This document shows, in pieces, positions 59,269 through 64,000 of a stretch of DNA of 64,000 nucleotides. Below the pieces are notes generated by a model. It was not told where the DNA came from. It saw only the letters and a list, made by a program, of their open reading frames with translations, and ran no database searches. Location: the NCBI GenBank assembly GCA_963971305.1, contig OZ020303.1, forward strand, positions 62,434,867 to 62,498,866, in the 5' to 3' direction. Position 1 is the first letter of the stretch. Each line of letters starts with the position of its first letter. The DNA is from Arcuatula senhousia. Lineage: Eukaryota; Mollusca; Bivalvia; Mytilida; Mytilidae. The position numbers were made by a program, and so were the translations under genes.

Positions 59269-60269
59269 GTCATTTTTGTAGTCATTTATGTTGAATTGTA
59301 AGTACAAATTTTACATTAGTTTTATATGCATGTTACTAAATATCGATCAAAAGCATATAACTGTATGCCAATGTTCAATTCATTATAATCCCCTTTATAG
59401 AAAAGAAAAGTACCTCTTCTGCTAATACGAAAATGCTTATGTTAGGATCCAGAGCTTAGAATGTATTACATAACTTTTGTACCTTTCAAAAATGTAAAAC
59501 TAAAAAAAACTAAAAAAATTAAAAACCAATTTTCACAAAGACAATAATAAAATATTTAGAATATTTAAATTTAATTCAATGAGTGATAATTGTTTAAAGG
59601 TTGCACCATTTGTCTCTTAAGAATGGACATTTTGGCGAAAACAAGGGAGATAACTCATGTCAAAACTACTCTTTGCTAAAATTTACATATACATTAGACG
59701 ATATTGAGATGTGGAATAAGTGTACGCGACACAACAAACATTAACAAAAAGCAATTAAAAAAATCACAACGGAAAACAGCAAGCAGTCTTCAACATGACC
59801 AGAGGTCCAAGACTTATAATAGAATACAAACTGAGTATCAAAGCCAATCCCTAAATGTTGATGAAAGACCCAATTCTTGACAGACAAGGACAAACAAAGG
59901 CTTTGGCAAAGTTTCCTGTTTGAATAGTAGACAAACATCTAACCTGGTGACCCCCTGTTTTCTTTGTGTTTATGTTGCAGGGACTGATTCTGGGGGTTAC
60001 AGAAACTGCATAGGGTTCATATGCTTTATTACCAATATAAAAAGCTCTGAAATTTACAACAAACATTATGCAAATAACAACAGTTCTACCGTATAACAAC
60101 ATCACAGTTCATTTACGTAAAATCATACATTTAAATACCTTATGCATAAACAGGTGTACTCCGTTAAAGTACATTTAACCTCTATTATGAAAAGATCACA
60201 TTCCAATATTATTAACGGCCATGAACCAACCATGTTGAATCCCCTGATGATGAACTTAACGACGGCAAC

Positions 60270-60575
60270 ATGCAGGTAAACGCGATTGACTCTGATGACG
60301 GCAGCGATGACGACAACAACGAAGAAGACGATGATGATGATGCTGACAATAACGATGATATTGTCAGCGATATTGTTTGTGGTGCTGATCCTGTTTGTAT
60401 TGATGAGGATAGTCGTGTTGATGACGACATTTTTATCACACAAAACTCATATAGTACACGTATCCATTACTCAGAGGAGTGTAATGTGAACGACAATGAT
60501 AATGACAGTAGTGGAACATGTAGACCAAAACGCAGACGCATAGCTAAACGCAAGAGTAGTTTTGAATATTTTTGA
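60270..60575 (+). CDS. ORF B (unit 5)
   Basis: Identical to unit 3's product. Confidence 0.35.
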   Translation: MQVNAIDSDDGSDDDNNEEDDDDDADNNDDIVSDIVCGADPVCIDEDSRVDDDIFITQNSYSTRIHYSEECNVNDNDNDSSGTCRPKRRRIAKRKSSFEYF

Positions 60576-61970
60576 ATGTACATCTATATACTAATAAAAT
60601 AATGTATCAATTTGCCTTAAATAATTATAGATTACTGTTATAACAACAATTTTGTTATATATTATAAACAACAAAGATCCAGACAGCTAGCTGATACTTG
60701 GAACTCATCAGAGGTGCTTAACCCAATGTTTAGAAAAAGCCAAACCCTATTATACGAAAAGCATAGAACTAAATAAACCATATAAAATATAGAAAAGAGA
60801 AACCAAGTTACAGTAAAAAATCACAAAATCACCCTTGACAAAAACATACATTATAGCAAAATGAAAATCAAATTTCTCAGCAAACGCCAATCAAAAACTT
60901 TCCTCGTTTAATGGCAAAAATAATTTTTCCATGGGACATGGAATCGGCAAATGGATCATAATTGAAATTTGAAGTCCGACATGTTTGAAAGTAGCTAAGG
61001 ATGTATATATAGTTAGTCATACTGAACCCCCGGACTGAACCATCCTATCTAGTTTCAAATCATTACCATGTAAAACTATGGTTTTTTTAGAGAACCTCGA
61101 TGGAAATTCACTCTCAGATCGGTGCATCATAAAACAGGAAGTAGAAGTCTAACAGGTCTGAAAGTCGCTTAGGACGTAAAGTTTGTGATACTGTGTCATT
61201 CTATTGAATTTTAAATCGGTTTATGAGAAAGCTTGACGCATATTTGTAAGTCGATTTCTTGAAGACTTCACATTTTGCCAAATGCATCATTCACAACACA
61301 AACTGTAACTTCAATTTAATAGCATACATCCATTTTACAATTTCTTGGTCGCAATAAAAAAAATCGATAGAAATGATGTTGCATGGTTAAGATTTGTTGC
61401 TCTTTCATTTTCCGTTATTAATTACCATCCCAAAAGTAATACCCGAAAGATATGCATTTGAGTCTCCACAACCTTTCACCCTTATATACATGATGTAGTT
61501 AGATTGTGATTTCTATAAGAACAAATAAACTGGTTAAAAAGTTCCAATCGAATAAAATATTGGCCGTGAAATAATTAGTTTATAATCTTTATAACAATAT
61601 TGTACACGATTAAGATAATTGGTACTAAATTTATATACGTACTAGGTACTATTTATATTTATATGATAATTAGCTACTTAAAAAGAGGACACCTTCGTAG
61701 ACCAATTGACTAGGTGGCTGCCTTTCAACCTCAAGATCCCATGTTCGAGCCTCACAACTGACAGAACAAATCGGCTACCAAATCAATCAGAATGTTCCGA
61801 GAATAAAAATCGACGGAACAAATCAGCTACTGAACCAGACAAAAAGTTCCGGAACTTTCTAACTATCAACTGGAACAAAGTAGCCAGACACTTAATTCCA
61901 CCAGAACAAATGAACTGGTTAATAAGTTCCGCCGGAACAAATAAACGGGTGGAAAAGATTGGCTGTTACA

Positions 61971-62536
61971 CTTAATCTATCTATAGAATGTTGTAATAAT
62001 AGAAGTTAATCTTTTTGATCAGTTAAACTCACACATTCATTGAAAATGAAAACTACTCATAGGTAGCCTGATGATTTTTACCGAAACGAAAAAACTCCTA
62101 TCTCTGAGAGAAAATTGCTTATATCTACGATTGTTGCAACAAAATAATGTTTTTTTATGAATTTAATGCTTTAACCAACTCTTTGACATTTATCTTTCTA
62201 ATTTTCTTTTATATAAATATCCTTTTTGGGCTATTTTTTAATGTGAAATTTTCGGGAACATAGTGGACGAGTAAACTAAGATCTTATTTTAATGAGATTG
62301 GTAAGTCTCTTATACTAGGAAAATTTTTCCTTCATACAACAAGATAATCTCCTCTCTATAGATGTGAGTTTAAACTGATCAGAGAGATTAACTTCCATTG
62401 TAACACATTCAATAGGAGGATTAAGTACGGTAACTCCAAAGTACCTTGATGAGTCCCTGTTCACCTTGGGGTAATTAATCATTTTATTGGCTATAACTGA
62501 ACCTACTGAAAAATAAAGTTTTTATTTAGGTACGAG
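61971..62536. other. Intergenic spacer between the array and the TRIM gene
   Basis: Starts with the CTTA flank of the array. No gene or known repeat is recognised; a CTGATGA...GAAAC coincidence at 62068 is discussed under rejected items. Confidence 0.5.
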
Positions 62537-62545
62537 CATAAAAGG
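62537..62545 (+). promoter_or_regulatory. TATA-like box for the TRIM gene
   Basis: CATAAAAGG lies about 100 bp before the ATG, with initiator-like CCATTG (62562) and TTCAGTT (62574) downstream at roughly 25-40 bp. Confidence 0.35.
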
Positions 62546-62639
62546 GCCGAGTTACCTCTCTCCATTGTATAGTTTCAGTTCCCTTTCTTTTCCATACCCC
62601 AGTTGCAACTTTGAATTCAAGAAAAAAGACAATAAAGCA

Positions 62640-64000
62640 ATGGCATCAGCTATGCTGAATAAAGCTTCATGCAGCAAAGACCTTTCAGACACAGTGAACG
62701 ACCTTACAATCTGCCCAATTTGTCTTGATACACTGAAAGTACCCAAGTACTTTACCTGCCTTCACACATTTTGTCTGACATGTATCCATGGATATCTTGC
62801 AAAATTGTTCAAAGATGCTATTCCTAGAACTGTCAAATGTCCAAGTTGTAGAACAAAAATTAAGATTCCAGATGGTACTACAAATGCCGAAGATTTTGCC
62901 AAGAAACTGCCAGTAAATCATATTATAATGAGTCTGATTGATGCCCAGAAAATGTGCAAAGGAAAATCCCATTGTGGCCCTTGCAAAAAACTTGATACCA
63001 ATAGAGAGACAAATGCTAAGGTTTTCTGTGTTGAATGTAAAGAAGCATTTTGTCAAACTTGTTCCAAATACCACATGGCTTTCAAAGCTTTTACTGATCA
63101 TGAATTAGTTGATATTGACAAAGTTTCAGATTTGCATTTGAAGATGGGATTACAGTACACTACCTGTAATGAACATTTGAAAAAGATTGAACTCTTTTGT
63201 AAAGATCATCAAAAGCCCTGCTGTCTTCAATGTGACAGAACTGAACATAGAAAATGTAATGAAGTAGAGGCCATTGATGAAGTAGCTAAAAAATTGCGTG
63301 AGGGCAATGCATATCTTGATCTGATGAATTCATTTGGATTCCTAACCCGCTCATTCACCAAAGCTATTGATTTGAGAGAAGAGCTCCTCAATGACTGTGA
63401 ACATAGTGAAAGCAATGGTATAGAAGAAATCAAGGATGTAAGAAGAAGTATTGATCAGATCAGTTTCAACTGTGGAGAACAGCTGGCTACTCTAAGCAGA
63501 GTCATAGAGGATTTTAAAGACAAAAAGAAAATGGTTATTCATTGCCAAAACCTCTTGAAAGCAGGTCTCAAATGCAATTCCGATATTCAGCTTCTGTATG
63601 ATTACAACAATATGAAAACACAGAAAGAGGAGCTTGAAAGTTTTCTTCAAGAGCATGAAAATATCACTTCTAAAGAAGTTGTTTTTGAAGTAAATAGTGC
63701 TGTGGAAGATACAATTAACAAGTTAACTAACATAGGAAAAGTAGTTGTCAGAGAAGAAACTGAGAAACCAACAAGTAAAGCACTGTTAGAATCTGACATT
63801 GTACCATGTCCATATTTTGATCTTCAGGCAAATGAGAATATTGAAAGTGATGGTAAATTCAGTGGAGTTACATTCCACGATAATAGGATACTTCTAGTAG
63901 AATATCATAAATGCAGATTGTATGTTTTTGGCGATGAACAAGATGACAGCTATGAGGGGAAGGTTAAGCTTAAACCACCAACTATTCCGAAGGGAGTTTC
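62640..64000 (+). CDS. TRIM-type RING/B-box E3 ubiquitin ligase, 5' part (runs off the window)
   Basis: The frame is open from the ATG at 62640 to the window edge (453 codons) with no intron. A C3HC4 RING has Cys25, Cys28, Cys40, His42, Cys45, Cys48, Cys67 and Cys70 (CPICLDTLKVPKYFTCLHTF at its start). Two B-box zinc-binding segments follow (about 112-154, with C112/C115/C130/C133/C138/C141; and about 176-212, with C176/H179/C187/H190/C195/C198/H203/C206). A Glu/Lys-rich coiled-coil region spans about 215-375. The last visible part (GVTFHDNRILLVEYHKCRLYVF) looks like the first blade of a C-terminal NHL/beta-propeller domain, common in mollusc TRIM56/TRIM2-like expansions. It probably ubiquitinates substrates chosen by that domain, often in innate immunity. 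The exact orthologue is not assignable. Confidence 0.88.
   Translation, partial: MASAMLNKASCSKDLSDTVNDLTICPICLDTLKVPKYFTCLHTFCLTCIHGYLAKLFKDAIPRTVKCPSCRTKIKIPDGTTNAEDFAKKLPVNHIIMSLIDAQKMCKGKSHCGPCKKLDTNRETNAKVFCVECKEAFCQTCSKYHMAFKAFTDHELVDIDKVSDLHLKMGLQYTTCNEHLKKIELFCKDHQKPCCLQCDRTEHRKCNEVEAIDEVAKKLREGNAYLDLMNSFGFLTRSFTKAIDLREELLNDCEHSESNGIEEIKDVRRSIDQISFNCGEQLATLSRVIEDFKDKKKMVIHCQNLLKAGLKCNSDIQLLYDYNNMKTQKEELESFLQEHENITSKEVVFEVNSAVEDTINKLTNIGKVVVREETEKPTSKALLESDIVPCPYFDLQANENIESDGKFSGVTFHDNRILLVEYHKCRLYVFGDEQDDSYEGKVKLKPPTIPKGV

Larger units (their letters stand above)
58296..61970 (+). mobile_element. Array unit 5 (3675 bp), right end of the array
   Basis: The unit ends GGCTGTTACA at 61970 and is followed by CTTA. 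Private changes include TTGGAACTC (others TTGGGACTC) and an altered T-run near 61081. Confidence 0.9.

Noticed and set aside
43475..61970. LTR retrotransposon reading of the TG...CA units
   Set aside because: No direct terminal repeats lie within a unit, no primer-binding site or polypurine tract is visible, and there are no gag-pol frames. The ends are inverted, not direct.
43475..61970. Array as pure assembly duplication
   Set aside because: Units differ by a MITE, a 19-bp segment and several single-base changes in a patterned way, which argues for real copies. Collapse or expansion of copy number cannot be excluded without reads.
62066..62090. CTGATGATTTTTACCGAAAC as a plus-strand hammerhead core
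   Set aside because: The bases between CTGATGA and GAAAC cannot form stem II, and the flanks do not pair as stems I or III. Probably chance.
62446..62470. TTGATGAGTCCC near 62447 as another hammerhead copy
   Set aside because: The first core base is wrong, there is no GAAA at a suitable distance, and the family tail is absent.

Overview
The window looks like AT-rich, repeat-laden nuclear DNA of a bivalve mollusc, probably a mussel (Mytilidae-like). The reasons are short exons split by GT-AG introns, a mollusc-type TRIM gene, many hairpin-ended repeat families, and relics of a hammerhead-ribozyme-bearing repeat that I recall as common in Mytilus. The species is an inference; no search was possible.

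Three protein-coding genes can be supported. At the left edge is the first coding exon of SLMAP on the minus strand (FHA domain). Diverging from it is a complete 20-exon DENND6 gene on the plus strand (5826-28505, 575 codons plus stop), a DENN-domain Rab exchange factor. SLMAP and DENND6A are also head-to-head neighbours in human, so the pair appears to be an old linkage. At the right edge (62640 to the end) is the 5' part of an intron-poor TRIM-type RING/B-box/coiled-coil E3 ligase gene whose C-terminal region lies outside the window.

The rest is mobile and repetitive DNA. (1) 625-4937: nested repeats between SLMAP and DENND6. (2) DENND6 introns hold at least five hairpin-ended repeat families (called A to E here), several MITEs, an 89-bp palindromic MITE with a 9-bp target duplication, hammerhead-like relics and a 29-copy minisatellite. 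Some of the repeats carry arrays of nuclear-receptor-type half-sites. (3) 31-43.4 kb: a nest of elements, including two TTAA-flanked elements and a 2.4-kb element with 12-bp terminal inverted repeats. (4) 43475-61970: five head-to-tail, nearly identical 3.66-3.82-kb units.

The five-unit array is the most unusual object. Each unit starts TGTAAG and ends TTACA, internal junctions have exactly one base (A) between these ends, and the whole array is bounded by a 4-bp CTTA repeat. The unit ends are inverted arrays of a degenerate ~31-bp motif. Inside are a small integrase-zinc-finger-like ORF behind a TATA box, an acidic/basic ORF, a hammerhead-like relic and a tRNA-like segment. This resembles a non-autonomous Ginger-like DNA transposon amplified in tandem. 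Variants among the copies indicate gene conversion, and a 153-bp MITE hit only copy 1.
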